Part shown: one piece after another, positions 1 through 5,814 of the stretch
Position numbering within the stretch: position 1 is the first letter of the stretch
Layout of the letters: each line of letters starts with the position of its first letter
Assembly (NCBI GenBank): GCA_034434835.1
Contig: DAOTXX010000013.1
Span: 1 to 6,908, forward strand
Reading direction: 5' to 3'
Length of the DNA stretch: 6,908 bases
Source of the DNA: JBGLNJ01 sp034434835
GTDB lineage: Bacteria; Chloroflexota; Anaerolineae; Fen-1058
Translations under genes and position numbers: made by a program
The notes under the pieces: model-generated
Seen by the model: only the letters and a program-made list of their open reading frames with translations
What the model was told of the DNA's origin: nothing
Databases searched by the model: none

Positions 1-901
1 GGAAGAAAAACGGGATGTCTTGCGTCGCGCTGACCACATCGCGCGCCATTTGCTCGATCGCTTGCTGTGTGGCCGCATGGATCGTCGTCGCCGCCACGGC
101 GTACACCAGCACCGCGATCATGACGAGCATAATTGGAATCAGAGTGAACAACAACCGGCGATTCAGGCTGCGCGCAAACGGCGGCGCAGCGCGAGCGGAC
201 TCGACCGGGCGCGATGCTGGGAACAATCCATAGAGGAGCTGCGTGACCAGGCCGGCGAGGGCGCTTTCGACCAAGGCCGGCAACCCGCCAGAGAGGAACA
301 GCGGCCACGCCGCATCCAGCGCCGAAAGTGGCTCGCCGGGCGTATAGGCATAGGAGCCTAGCAGACTCAACGGCCAGATCAACAGGCGGGCCGTCACACT
401 CACTACAAAAGGCTGTCGAAACGCCGCAAAAATGCGTCCCCGATAGTCTTGCCGCAACAGGAAGCCGGCGACCCATCCAAAGAAAGCAAACTCGAAAATC
501 TGCGTGATCTGGCCGCTGATGAATATGGCGCGGGTCAGACCGCTCACCAGCCCCACGAGGACCGCCGGGCCGACTCCGACCCACGCTCCGGCCAACAGAA
601 GGGGCAAGCTTCCTAATAGGGGATCGGGTGGGCCATAAACTTCTTGGGGCTGATTGGGGACGGGCGGACGCGCAACCGGGTAATGCCAGGCGAGGACGTT
701 GTTCAGGCCCACCGCTGCCAGGCAGAGAAACACCAAAAGCAGCCAGCGGCTAACCCCTAGCCGCCGCCAGCTCCGACGTGTGCCGACCAGCGTCAGGATC
801 AGCAACACGCCATACAGGCCCAGGAGCGCAAGGCCTTCTAGTTGTCGGGCAGGTTGGTCGAGGAAAGGCACTCGCCAGATGCCCAGCCAATCCATTTGCA
901 T
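1..901 (-). CDS. Partial multi-pass membrane sensor-type protein (N-terminal 300 residues)
   Basis: The minus strand is open without a stop from an ATG at 901 to the window edge, giving 300 residues with the C-terminus missing. I see about six hydrophobic segments (roughly residues 22-40, 52-71, 95-125, 134-149, 163-183, 197-227). A seventh follows at 249-271, after a basic stretch (R243-R249), and then a polar helical-looking stretch with Gln, Glu and Arg (278-295). Six or so helices, then one more anchor leading into an extracytoplasmic region, is typical of membrane sensors such as histidine kinases or diguanylate cyclases. The glycine-rich segment GVGPAVLVGLVSGLTR (109-124) resembles the 5TM/MASE-type sensory membrane domains. 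No output domain is visible, so kinase or cyclase is inference only. A second ATG lies at 895. ATG 901 is preferred because a weak GAGAG lies upstream of it. Confidence 0.8.
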   Translation of the reverse strand, partial: MQMDWLGIWRVPFLDQPARQLEGLALLGLYGVLLILTLVGTRRSWRRLGVSRWLLLVFLCLAAVGLNNVLAWHYPVARPPVPNQPQEVYGPPDPLLGSLPLLLAGAWVGVGPAVLVGLVSGLTRAIFISGQITQIFEFAFFGWVAGFLLRQDYRGRIFAAFRQPFVVSVTARLLIWPLSLLGSYAYTPGEPLSALDAAWPLFLSGGLPALVESALAGLVTQLLYGLFPASRPVESARAAPPFARSLNRRLLFTLIPIMLVMIAVLVYAVAATTIHAATQQAIEQMARDVVSATQDIPFFF

Positions 902-941
902 GAGCACTGCTCTCGGTGCAGTTGTGAATCACACCGTGAGG

Positions 942-969
942 ATTATAGCACGAAGGGACATGGGCGCAA
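942..969 (-). promoter_or_regulatory. Extended -10 promoter of the membrane sensor gene
   Basis: Read on minus, TATAAT occupies 947-942 and is preceded by TGC (950-948), a perfect extended -10 (TGnTATAAT). The -35 is poor: TTGCGC at 969-964 with a 16-bp spacer. Weak -35 boxes are common where an extended -10 is present. The predicted start near 935 gives a leader of about 35 nt to the ATG at 901. Confidence 0.6.
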
Positions 970-1008
970 AACATGGCCGCACGCACCCCATGCGCTTGAC
1001 ACCGGGAG

Positions 1009-1014
1009 TATAAT
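1009..1014 (+). promoter_or_regulatory. Consensus -10 box upstream of the zinc-ribbon gene
   Basis: A perfect TATAAT lies 39 bp before the ATG at 1054, so transcription could begin near 1021. No -35-like hexamer stands 16-18 bp upstream. A perfect TTGACA is present at 996-1001 but is only 7 bp away, too close to act with this -10. The spacer 902-1053 thus carries divergent -10 elements for the genes on each side. Confidence 0.45.
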
Positions 1015-1053
1015 AAAAGCAGAGCCGTTCCCAGCTAGAAAGGGTGGTGCGAC

Positions 1054-1371
1054 ATGATTCCGCTGCGCTATTCATTCGTCCGCTGGTTTATCTTTGCCAT
1101 TGGCGTGGCCATTGCGGCTTACTTACACTACTTTTTCCCTCCAGTCGGCCTTCAGGTGTTCCTCTACTTTCTGCTGGTCCTCACCGCCACGTCATGGATC
1201 GTTCCGCCGGGCATCTATGGATGGCTGGTGCACGCGATTTGCCCTACCTGTGGCAAGACCGTTCGGTGGGAGGCCGTGCAGCCAGATGGCGAGCCATACC
1301 GGGAGCAAATTGTCATCCACTGCCCTGGCTGCAACAAGTCGAAGGTGGAGTGGGAGTACTCGCCGGCGTAA
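1054..1371 (+). CDS. Small membrane protein with a C-terminal zinc ribbon
   Basis: This 105-residue protein of unrecognised family has two predicted membrane helices (about residues 9-27 and 32-52) joined by a short FFPP turn. A tail follows with two CPxC knuckles, C63-P-T-C66-G and C90-P-G-C93, 23 residues apart. Four cysteines in two CxxC pairs are the usual zinc-ribbon arrangement, so the tail probably binds one structural Zn. With both helices spanning, both termini lie on the same side, most likely cytoplasmic. The product is basic near the N-terminus (R5, R10). The ATG follows a purine-rich stretch (AAAGGG, about 1038-1043) that could serve as a weak ribosome binding site. The zinc-ribbon pattern argues for this frame over longer overlapping frames. 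It has its own -10 box and faces alr tail to tail. Function is unknown. Confidence 0.8.
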   Translation: MIPLRYSFVRWFIFAIGVAIAAYLHYFFPPVGLQVFLYFLLVLTATSWIVPPGIYGWLVHAICPTCGKTVRWEAVQPDGEPYREQIVIHCPGCNKSKVEWEYSPA

Positions 1372-1380
1372 GCCGCCGGC
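1362..1380 (+). terminator. GC-only hairpin across the stop codon of the zinc-ribbon gene
   Basis: GCCGGCG (1362-1368) and CGCCGGC (1374-1380) are perfect complements around a 5-nt loop that contains the TAA stop. A 7-bp all-GC stem at a gene end suits termination or 3'-end protection. No T-run follows (CCCATCC), so an intrinsic terminator is not proven. Confidence 0.3.
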
Positions 1381-1466
1381 CCCATCCATCTACGCCGAAA
1401 GGATTCAAAGCACAGGGCGCGCCATGCGCAACGTGCCTCCTTGCGCGCGGCCAGCAGCCTGTCGGA

Positions 1467-1497
1467 GAAACCCGTTTTCTCAGAGACAACGGGTTTC
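1467..1497. repeat. Palindromic repeat between convergent genes
   Basis: GAAACCCGTT (1467-1476) and AACGGGTTTC (1488-1497) form a perfect 10-bp inverted repeat with an 11-nt centre that is itself partly symmetric (TCTCAGAGA). A competing fold pairs GAGAAA (1465-1470) with TTTCTC (1476-1481). The element sits 12 bp past the alr stop and 96 bp past the zinc-ribbon stop, so it could act as a two-way terminator. Neither side has a clean T-run. It looks like a REP-type dispersed element rather than a simple terminator; genome copy number would settle this. Confidence 0.55.
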
Positions 1498-1509
1498 GGG
1501 TGCCAATTG

Positions 1510-2679
1510 CTAGCTCTCTGCCAGGTGTGTAACGCTCACCACCTCGCCGCCGCGCTGGTACACTCGCGTCACGCGCGGCAGGAGCGAGGTCGTGACCTCG
1601 TAGTTGATCGTGCCTGCCAGCCGGGCCACCTCTTCGGCGCGGATCTCGGCCTCGCCTTGCCGACCGATGAGCACGACCTCGTCGTCTTGCTGCACGCCTT
1701 CGATGCCGGTGATGTCCACAACAAACTGATCCATGCACACGCGCCCGCGAATCGGCGCGCGCTGCCCGCGGATCAACACGCTGCCCTTGTTCGAGAGAAT
1801 TCGGTGGTAGCCGTCGCCATAACCCACCGGCACCAGCGCGACCGGTGTCTCGCGCTGCGTGACGAACGTGCGCCCGTAACTGATGCCGGCCCCGGCTGGG
1901 ATCACGCGCACCCGGCTCACGCAACTCTTGAGCGTCAGCGCCGGGCGGATCTCGAACACCGGCGGCCATTCGTCGGAAGGCGTCAGGCCGTACATGGCGA
2001 TGCCAACGCGCACCGCGTCCAGGTGTGATTCGGGCAGCGTCATCGTCGCCGCCGAGTTGGCAGCGTGGCGCAACGGGACATGGAGGCCTGCGTCGTCGAG
2101 AGCACGGATCACGTCCAGGAAAACGTCAAGTTGACGGCGCACGTGCGTCTGATCGGCAGCGTCGGCAGTCGCAAAGTGAGTGAACAATCCTTCGAGTTTG
2201 ACGCCAGGCAGAGCGGCAAGACCCCGCGCAAAATCCACCACCTCTTCGGGCATCAGCCCGTAGCGGCTCATGCCGGTATCCACCTTGACGTGCAGCGGGA
2301 TGACCTTGCCCGCGCGTGTAGCTTCAGTCGAGACTGCGTCCGCAAACTCACGAGTGATCAGACTTGGGGTGAGATCGTAGCGAACGATCCATTCAGCGCC
2401 CGAGGGCGGCGTATAGCCCATGACAAGGACAGGCGCAGTGATGCCCGCGCGGCGCAACTCGATGCCCTCAATCATACGATGAACAGCTAACCATGTCGCC
2501 CCGGCCCCAAGTGCCGCTCGCGCCACGGGCACAGCTCCATGACCGTAGGCGTTCGCTTTGACGACCGCCCAGATTTCGATGCGCTCGCCAACGTGCCGCT
2601 TGAACGCGCGCACGTTGAACGCAATGGCATCCAAATCAATCTCGGCCCAGGTCACAACACCATTTAGCATGATCAGCAT
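1510..2679 (-). CDS. alr: Alanine racemase
   Basis: This cytoplasmic PLP-dependent enzyme interconverts L- and D-alanine, supplying D-Ala for peptidoglycan. Its 389 residues match the usual 360-390. The N-terminal TIM barrel starts at TWAEIDLDA (10-18) and carries the PLP lysine K41 in VVKANAYGHG. VKVDTGMSRYG (131-141) holds K132, the position carbamylated in the Geobacillus enzyme, and R139. VRVGIAMYG (223-231) contains R224, expected to contact the PLP ring nitrogen. The C-terminal beta domain holds the second catalytic base Y268 (GISYGRTF) and CMDQ (316-319), part of the active-site entrance. All key residues are intact. ATGs at 2679 and 2670 are both possible, and neither has a Shine-Dalgarno sequence. 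Either fits, since the family core begins near TWAEIDL. The nearest -10-like sequence is a weak TAAAGT at 2697-2692. A terminator upstream isolates it from the lipoprotein gene. Confidence 0.97.
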   Translation of the reverse strand: MLIMLNGVVTWAEIDLDAIAFNVRAFKRHVGERIEIWAVVKANAYGHGAVPVARAALGAGATWLAVHRMIEGIELRRAGITAPVLVMGYTPPSGAEWIVRYDLTPSLITREFADAVSTEATRAGKVIPLHVKVDTGMSRYGLMPEEVVDFARGLAALPGVKLEGLFTHFATADAADQTHVRRQLDVFLDVIRALDDAGLHVPLRHAANSAATMTLPESHLDAVRVGIAMYGLTPSDEWPPVFEIRPALTLKSCVSRVRVIPAGAGISYGRTFVTQRETPVALVPVGYGDGYHRILSNKGSVLIRGQRAPIRGRVCMDQFVVDITGIEGVQQDDEVVLIGRQGEAEIRAEEVARLAGTINYEVTTSLLPRVTRVYQRGGEVVSVTHLAES

Positions 2680-2702
2680 CCATTGGTGCCAACTTTAGCC
2701 CC

Positions 2703-2742
2703 GGAGTGCGGCCTTCAGGCCGCAGGCTGAAGCCTGCACTCC
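2703..2742. repeat. Long imperfect palindrome just upstream of alr
   Basis: A 16-nt left arm starting GGAGTGC (2703-2709) and a 16-nt right arm ending GCACTCC (2736-2742) pair with two imperfect positions, one of which becomes a G-U wobble on one strand. The centre (2719-2726) is 8 nt. The block also contains GGCCTTCAGGCC and a perfect 16-bp palindrome, GCAGGCTGAAGCCTGC turned around TGAA apart from its central bases. It starts 24 bp before the alr start codon, inside any alr leader. No T-run follows. The compact, nested symmetry looks like a REP/BIME-type dispersed repeat. Confidence 0.5.
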
Positions 2743-2761
2743 AACCTCAAGTTGACATGCA

Positions 2762-2804
2762 TGGAACAAAAGACCTGTCAGGTTTCCTTCAACCTGACAG
2801 GTCT
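2762..2804 (-). terminator. Intrinsic terminator of the lipoprotein gene
   Basis: Perfect 14-bp arms, AGACCTGTCAGGTT (2771-2784) and AACCTGACAGGTCT (2791-2804), enclose a 6-nt loop. Read on minus, the hairpin starts 5 nt after the lipoprotein stop at 2810 and runs into TTTTGTT, the U-tract expected of a Rho-independent terminator. On plus the following sequence is GTGGG, so it is one-directional. It separates the lipoprotein transcript from alr. Confidence 0.8.
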
Positions 2805-2809
2805 GTGGG

Positions 2810-3577
2810 TTACTTGCTCAGTACGATCGGACCGATCCTGAATCCGTACCGGTCATTGACAAACGTAAAGGAAGAAACGCCCGGCCGGGCAGGCTCGAAC
2901 TCCCACCAGGCGCTTGGCTCGTGCGGAAACGCGGGGTTATCGTTGTCTTTGTATCCCAAAAGATAGTTGTCACCGTACACGAGCACATCCGCGTCAGCAG
3001 CGCCTCCGTACCGGCCAGGAATGTATTTGTTACCCAAGTTGTCTACCACATAGGTCACGGCTCTGGAATGGGGATGATAACTGCCGCGGTCACGCGGCGT
3101 CCCCTTGATCAGTTTGACCTGCCAGTGACCGTAGAATCGAAGACGCTCAGGATAGACCTCGACCTTGATCACACAGAACGTTTCTTGCCACTCGCGCCCG
3201 TCGAATGAACTGCCATACGTCGCACACAGGGGAGCGATGGGATACACACCCGGCGTGCGCCACAATTGGGCTGAACTCTTTTGTGCAGCCGGCTGAGGCG
3301 TAACAGGCCGCCGCGTCGAGGTGGCCGTCGGCGTGGGGCTGGGCGTTTCGGTCGCCGTAGGAGTAGCAGTGGGGATGGGCGTGTTAGTCGGCGGGACGGT
3401 CGAGGTCGGATACGGTGTTTGAGTGGGATAGGCCGTGGGCGTTGGGTATGGAGTTTGTGTCGGGAGTTCCGCAACCACTGTCGGCGCAGGTGTGGAGGCC
3501 GGTGTGGGCGTCGCGCAGCCGGATGCCAATACCAGGGCCAGAGTGATCAACAGAACGCGAGACCATGTCGAGCGCAT
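2810..3577 (-). CDS. Pro/Thr-rich lipoprotein of unknown function
   Basis: The 255-residue product begins with a lipoprotein signal peptide: R2 and R7, a hydrophobic core at 8-18, and lipobox LASGC with the lipidated cysteine at C21. Residues about 22-96 are a low-complexity Pro/Thr/Ala spacer with TPYPT-, TPIPT- and PTAT-like repeats, probably an extended stalk at the cell surface. Residues about 105-255 form a folded, beta-looking domain rich in Tyr, Trp and Phe. It has two cysteines (C118, C135) that could form a disulfide, and a VVDNLGNKYIPGRYGG stretch (177-192). The D-x-x-G-x-x-Y pattern recalls DUF4352-type immunoglobulin-like domains, a loose resemblance only. The start at 3577 is fixed by GGAGGT 6 nt upstream and by the signal peptide. 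An in-frame extension to 3931 would run into tgt and lacks signal character. It has its own promoter and terminator, hence a single-gene transcript. Confidence 0.88.
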   Translation of the reverse strand: MRSTWSRVLLITLALVLASGCATPTPASTPAPTVVAELPTQTPYPTPTAYPTQTPYPTSTVPPTNTPIPTATPTATETPSPTPTATSTRRPVTPQPAAQKSSAQLWRTPGVYPIAPLCATYGSSFDGREWQETFCVIKVEVYPERLRFYGHWQVKLIKGTPRDRGSYHPHSRAVTYVVDNLGNKYIPGRYGGAADADVLVYGDNYLLGYKDNDNPAFPHEPSAWWEFEPARPGVSSFTFVNDRYGFRIGPIVLSK

Positions 3578-3583
3578 CAGATG

Positions 3584-3589
3584 ACCTCC
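3584..3589 (-). promoter_or_regulatory. Strong Shine-Dalgarno of the lipoprotein gene
   Basis: GGAGGT on minus, 6 nt before the ATG at 3577. It selects this start over the upstream in-frame codons up to 3931. Confidence 0.85.
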
Positions 3590-3659
3590 AAAGAAGAATG
3601 AAAATGAAGCCGGCGCTGCAAGACATTGCAGTGCAAAGTGACTTGCGCAACGAGAGGCG

Positions 3660-3688
3660 ATTATACCGCGCCGGGTAGAGTACGGCAA
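3660..3688 (-). promoter_or_regulatory. Sigma-70-type promoter of the lipoprotein gene
   Basis: On minus, TTGCCG (3688-3683) and a perfect TATAAT (3665-3660) are separated by exactly 17 bp. The predicted start near 3653 gives a 75-nt leader. That leader contains several TTGC/GCAA half-sites at 3616-3650, including the palindrome TTGCGCAA (3643-3650) and CTGCAA/TTGCAG arms (3616-3621, 3626-3631). Their position just downstream of the start would suit an operator, but they are short. Confidence 0.7.
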
Positions 3689-3717
3689 ATCTATGTTGCC
3701 ATCTGCTAGTCGCCACT

Positions 3718-3745
3718 TTGACAACTGACCGGCACAAGCTATAAT
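3718..3745 (+). promoter_or_regulatory. Near-consensus promoter of tgt
   Basis: A perfect TTGACA (3718-3723) and a perfect TATAAT (3740-3745) lie 16 bp apart, one short of the optimum. The predicted start near 3752 leaves a leader of about 36 nt before the ATG at 3788. This is the strongest promoter in the window and diverges from the lipoprotein promoter, with about 30 bp between the two -35 boxes. The -10 directly abuts a 7-bp repeat array. Confidence 0.85.
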
Positions 3746-3746
3746 C

Positions 3747-3781
3747 CCAATCTCAAATACCCAATCTCCAATAACCAGTTT
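3747..3781 (+). repeat. Heptad tandem repeat array 1, forming the tgt leader
   Basis: Five 7-bp units in register: CCAATCT (3747), CAAATAC (3754), CCAATCT (3761), CCAATAA (3768) and CCAGTTT (3775). Units 1 and 3 are identical. The -10 box with its next base, TATAATC (3740-3746), and CCCATCA running into the start codon (3782-3788) fit the same 7-bp step. The stretch 3746-3787 contains only one G. Confidence 0.6.
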
Positions 3782-3787
3782 CCCATC

Positions 3788-4885
3788 ATGTTCGAATTCA
3801 CACTTCAGGCCAGATGCGGGCGCGCGCGTGCGGGGATCTTGAAGACGCCGCACGGCGATCTCGTCACGCCGGTCTTTGCGCCTGTGGGCACGCAGGCCAC
3901 CGTCAAAACGATGACGCCGCACGAGTTGCAAGAGCTAGGCGCGACCCTGGTGCTGGCGAACACGTATCATCTTTACTTGCGCCCCGGCAGTGACATCATC
4001 GCACGGCTCGGCGGCTTGCACCGCTTCATGGGCTGGCCGGGGCCGATCCTCACCGACTCGGGTGGCTATCAGGTCTTTAGCCTCAAAACGCTGCGCCAGG
4101 TGGACGATGACGGCGTGACCTTTCGCTCGCATCTGGATGGCTCGACGCACCGTTTTACACCCGAAAAGGTGATCGCGACTCAAGAGGAACTCGGAGCCGA
4201 TATTGCCGTCTGCCTGGACGAGTGCGCGCCTCCGCTCGACCGGGCCTACAACGAACAGGCGCTCGCGCGAACCCATGCCTGGGCCGCGCGCTGCCGCGCT
4301 GCCCATCGCCGCGCCGACCAGGCGCTGTTCGGCGTCGTGCAGGGCGGCGTGTTCCCCGATCTGCGTGAGCAGTCTGCGCGCCGGATCACCTCGCTCGATT
4401 TCCCCGGCCATGCCATCGGCGGGCTTTCGGTCGGCGAAAGCAAAGAGCAAACGTACGCCACGCTCGATCAGATGGACGATTGCCTGCCGCAAGACAAGCC
4501 GCGCTACCTGATGGGTGTGGGCACCGCCCAAGATTTCCTTGAGGCCGTCGCGCGAGGCGTGGACATGTTTGATTGTGTCTTGCCCACGCGACTGGCCCGC
4601 CACGGCGCCGCGCTCATCCCGGGCGGGCGGCTGAATTTGCGGAACGCCCAGTACGTCGCTGACGAATCGCCGATCCAGGACGGCTGCGGCTGCTACACCT
4701 GCCGGACGTTCACGCGCGCTTACGTGCGGCATCTACTGGTGGCCGACGAAATCCTCGGCCTGCATCTGCTTTCGATCCACAACTTGTATCTGCTGCTCAA
4801 CCTGATGCGCCGCATCCGCGCTTCCATCCTCGACGGCACATTCGAGCCACTGGCCGCCGCCTGGCAATCCCCCAATGACATCTGA
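3788..4885 (+). CDS. tgt: tRNA-guanine transglycosylase (queuosine pathway)
   Basis: This cytoplasmic enzyme swaps guanine-34 of GUN-anticodon tRNAs (Asp, Asn, His, Tyr) for the queuosine precursor preQ1. At 365 residues it is near the usual 370-380. TDSGGYQVFSL (89-99) contains D90, equivalent to E. coli D89. CLDEC (142-146) holds the substrate-binding D144. VVQGG (183-187) and GGLSVGE (211-217) are base-recognition loops. DMFDCVLPTR (259-268) contains the nucleophile D262. The zinc site is complete: C300, C302, C305 and H331. The start fits the family N-terminus (MFEFTLQ then TPHG and TPVFAPVGTQATVK). There is no Shine-Dalgarno; the leader is nearly G-free. No queA is adjacent. The TGA stop is also the first three bases of repeat array 2. 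uppP follows after 65 bp and has its own promoter-like -10. Confidence 0.98.
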   Translation: MFEFTLQARCGRARAGILKTPHGDLVTPVFAPVGTQATVKTMTPHELQELGATLVLANTYHLYLRPGSDIIARLGGLHRFMGWPGPILTDSGGYQVFSLKTLRQVDDDGVTFRSHLDGSTHRFTPEKVIATQEELGADIAVCLDECAPPLDRAYNEQALARTHAWAARCRAAHRRADQALFGVVQGGVFPDLREQSARRITSLDFPGHAIGGLSVGESKEQTYATLDQMDDCLPQDKPRYLMGVGTAQDFLEAVARGVDMFDCVLPTRLARHGAALIPGGRLNLRNAQYVADESPIQDGCGCYTCRTFTRAYVRHLLVADEILGLHLLSIHNLYLLLNLMRRIRASILDGTFEPLAAAWQSPNDI

Positions 4886-4917
4886 CGCTTCACGCTTCAC
4901 GTTTCACGAATCATGGT
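4883..4917 (+). repeat. Heptad tandem repeat array 2, starting on the tgt stop codon
   Basis: Five 7-bp units: TGACGCT (4883), TCACGCT (4890), TCACGTT (4897), TCACGAA (4904) and TCATGGT (4911), consensus TCACGYT. The TGA of the first unit is the tgt stop codon. The last unit overlaps the extended -10 of uppP. TTCACG hexamers recur every 7 bp and resemble degenerate -35 boxes. Confidence 0.65.
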
Positions 4918-4922
4918 ACAAT
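4914..4922 (+). promoter_or_regulatory. Extended -10 promoter element of uppP
   Basis: TGG followed by TACAAT (4917-4922) fits the extended -10 pattern TGnTAnnnT. The best -35 is TTCACG (4896-4901) with a short 15-bp spacer, supplied by the heptad array. Predicted start is near 4929, giving a leader of about 22 nt. AGGA at 4940-4943, 7 nt before the ATG, is the likely ribosome binding site. Confidence 0.5.
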
Positions 4923-4950
4923 CACTCCACCTTTCACTCAGGACAACACA

Positions 4951-5814
4951 ATGACCATCCTGCAAGCCATCTTCCTCGGCATCGTGCAAGGTCTGACCGA
5001 GTTCATTCCCATCTCAAGCTCCGCTCATCTGATCATCGTCCCCTGGCTGTTCGGCTGGGAAGACAAAGCGTTGACCAGCTTGTCGTTCGACGTGGCCCTG
5101 CATCTGGGAACGCTCGTGGCGGTCCTGGCCTTTTTCGCCGACGATTGGGCACGGTTGATCCGCGCCTGGCTCGCCAGCCTGATCGAGCGCAAGGTCGGCC
5201 ACGACTCGGACCGACGGCTGGCGTGGATGCTGATCATCGGCTGCATCCCTGCCGTGGTCGTCGGCACGCTGGCGGAAAGCCAGATCGAGAGCCTGTTTCA
5301 TGAACCGGACGCGCCCCATCAAACCGGCGCAATGATCGCCATGGCTGTCATCATCGCGCTGCTGGGGGCGGCCCTCTACCTGGCCGAGCGTTTCGCGCAG
5401 CACGCGCGAACGCTGGGGCAGGTCACGCTCAAGGACAGCATCTTGATCGGGCTGGCGCAAGCATTGGCGATCTTGCCGGGCGTGTCGCGCTCTGGCAGCA
5501 CCATCACCGCCGGGCTGGCGTTGGGGCTGGAGCGCCAGGCCGCCGCGCGGTTTTCGTTTTTGCTTTCTGCGCCGATCATCGCCGGCGCGGGGGCCAAAAG
5601 CCTGTGGGATATTTTTCAGGACATCCAGGTGGGGATCATCACGCAAGCCGACCTGAGCCTGTTCCCGATCGGCTTTCTCGCCGCCGCTGTCAGCGGCTAT
5701 CTGTGCATCAAGTACCTGCTGCGCTTTTTGCAAAAGCATCCCACCTACGTGTTCGTGTACTATCGTTGGGCGCTGGCTGCGCTGATCGTCCTGGCAGCGC
5801 TCGCACGCGGCTGA
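4951..5814 (+). CDS. uppP: Undecaprenyl-diphosphatase (BacA/UppP family)
   Basis: This integral membrane phosphatase converts undecaprenyl diphosphate to undecaprenyl phosphate, recycling the carrier for peptidoglycan and other envelope polymers. Excess activity is known to give bacitracin tolerance. At 287 residues it has typical family length (about 265-290). The first signature, VQGLTEFIPISSSAHL (12-27), carries Q13, E17, S22-S24 and H26. The second, PGVSRSGSTITAGLALG (176-192), carries the catalytic-region R180. About eight hydrophobic segments are visible, including 45-63, 92-107, 126-145, 162-175, 202-213, 236-258 and 268-285. Start ATG 4951 lies 7 nt after AGGA and matches the conserved family start. 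It sits between tgt and a phosphate-binding lipoprotein; the link is proximity only. Its stop TGA is the first triplet of repeat array 3. Confidence 0.97.
   Translation: MTILQAIFLGIVQGLTEFIPISSSAHLIIVPWLFGWEDKALTSLSFDVALHLGTLVAVLAFFADDWARLIRAWLASLIERKVGHDSDRRLAWMLIIGCIPAVVVGTLAESQIESLFHEPDAPHQTGAMIAMAVIIALLGAALYLAERFAQHARTLGQVTLKDSILIGLAQALAILPGVSRSGSTITAGLALGLERQAAARFSFLLSAPIIAGAGAKSLWDIFQDIQVGIITQADLSLFPIGFLAAAVSGYLCIKYLLRFLQKHPTYVFVYYRWALAALIVLAALARG

Noticed and set aside
15..361. Short plus-strand frames at the left edge
   Set aside because: They lie opposite the 300-codon minus frame encoding coherent membrane helices.
923..933. TGTGA-A-TCACA as a CRP-type site
   Set aside because: A CRP/FNR-type site has a 6-bp gap between these half-sites; here the gap is one base. 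It is a short palindrome that may be chance.
996..1001. TTGACA as the -35 of the zinc-ribbon promoter
   Set aside because: It is only 7 bp from TATAAT at 1009, and no -10 lies about 17 bp downstream of it.
1044..1532. 162-codon plus frame overlapping the zinc-ribbon gene
   Set aside because: It runs through the convergent spacer into the end of alr and lacks any motif. The overlapping 105-codon frame has two membrane helices and paired CPxC motifs.
1313..1969. 218-residue Arg/Ala-rich open frame on minus
   Set aside because: It shares the strand with alr but in another frame, and has low-complexity Arg/Ala composition. alr explains the region.
3747..3781. Repeat arrays as a CRISPR or an origin with iterons
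   Set aside because: Units are 7 bp, contiguous and degenerate, with no spacers, cas genes, dnaA or DnaA boxes.
3578..3931. 118-residue N-terminal extension of the lipoprotein
   Set aside because: It would overlap the divergent tgt start and its promoter, and would bury a classic lipoprotein signal peptide that has a GGAGGT ribosome binding site.
3935..4732. 265-residue open frame on minus opposite tgt
   Set aside because: It lies wholly within tgt, whose catalytic and zinc residues are intact. Composition is that of an antisense shadow and there is no ribosome binding site.
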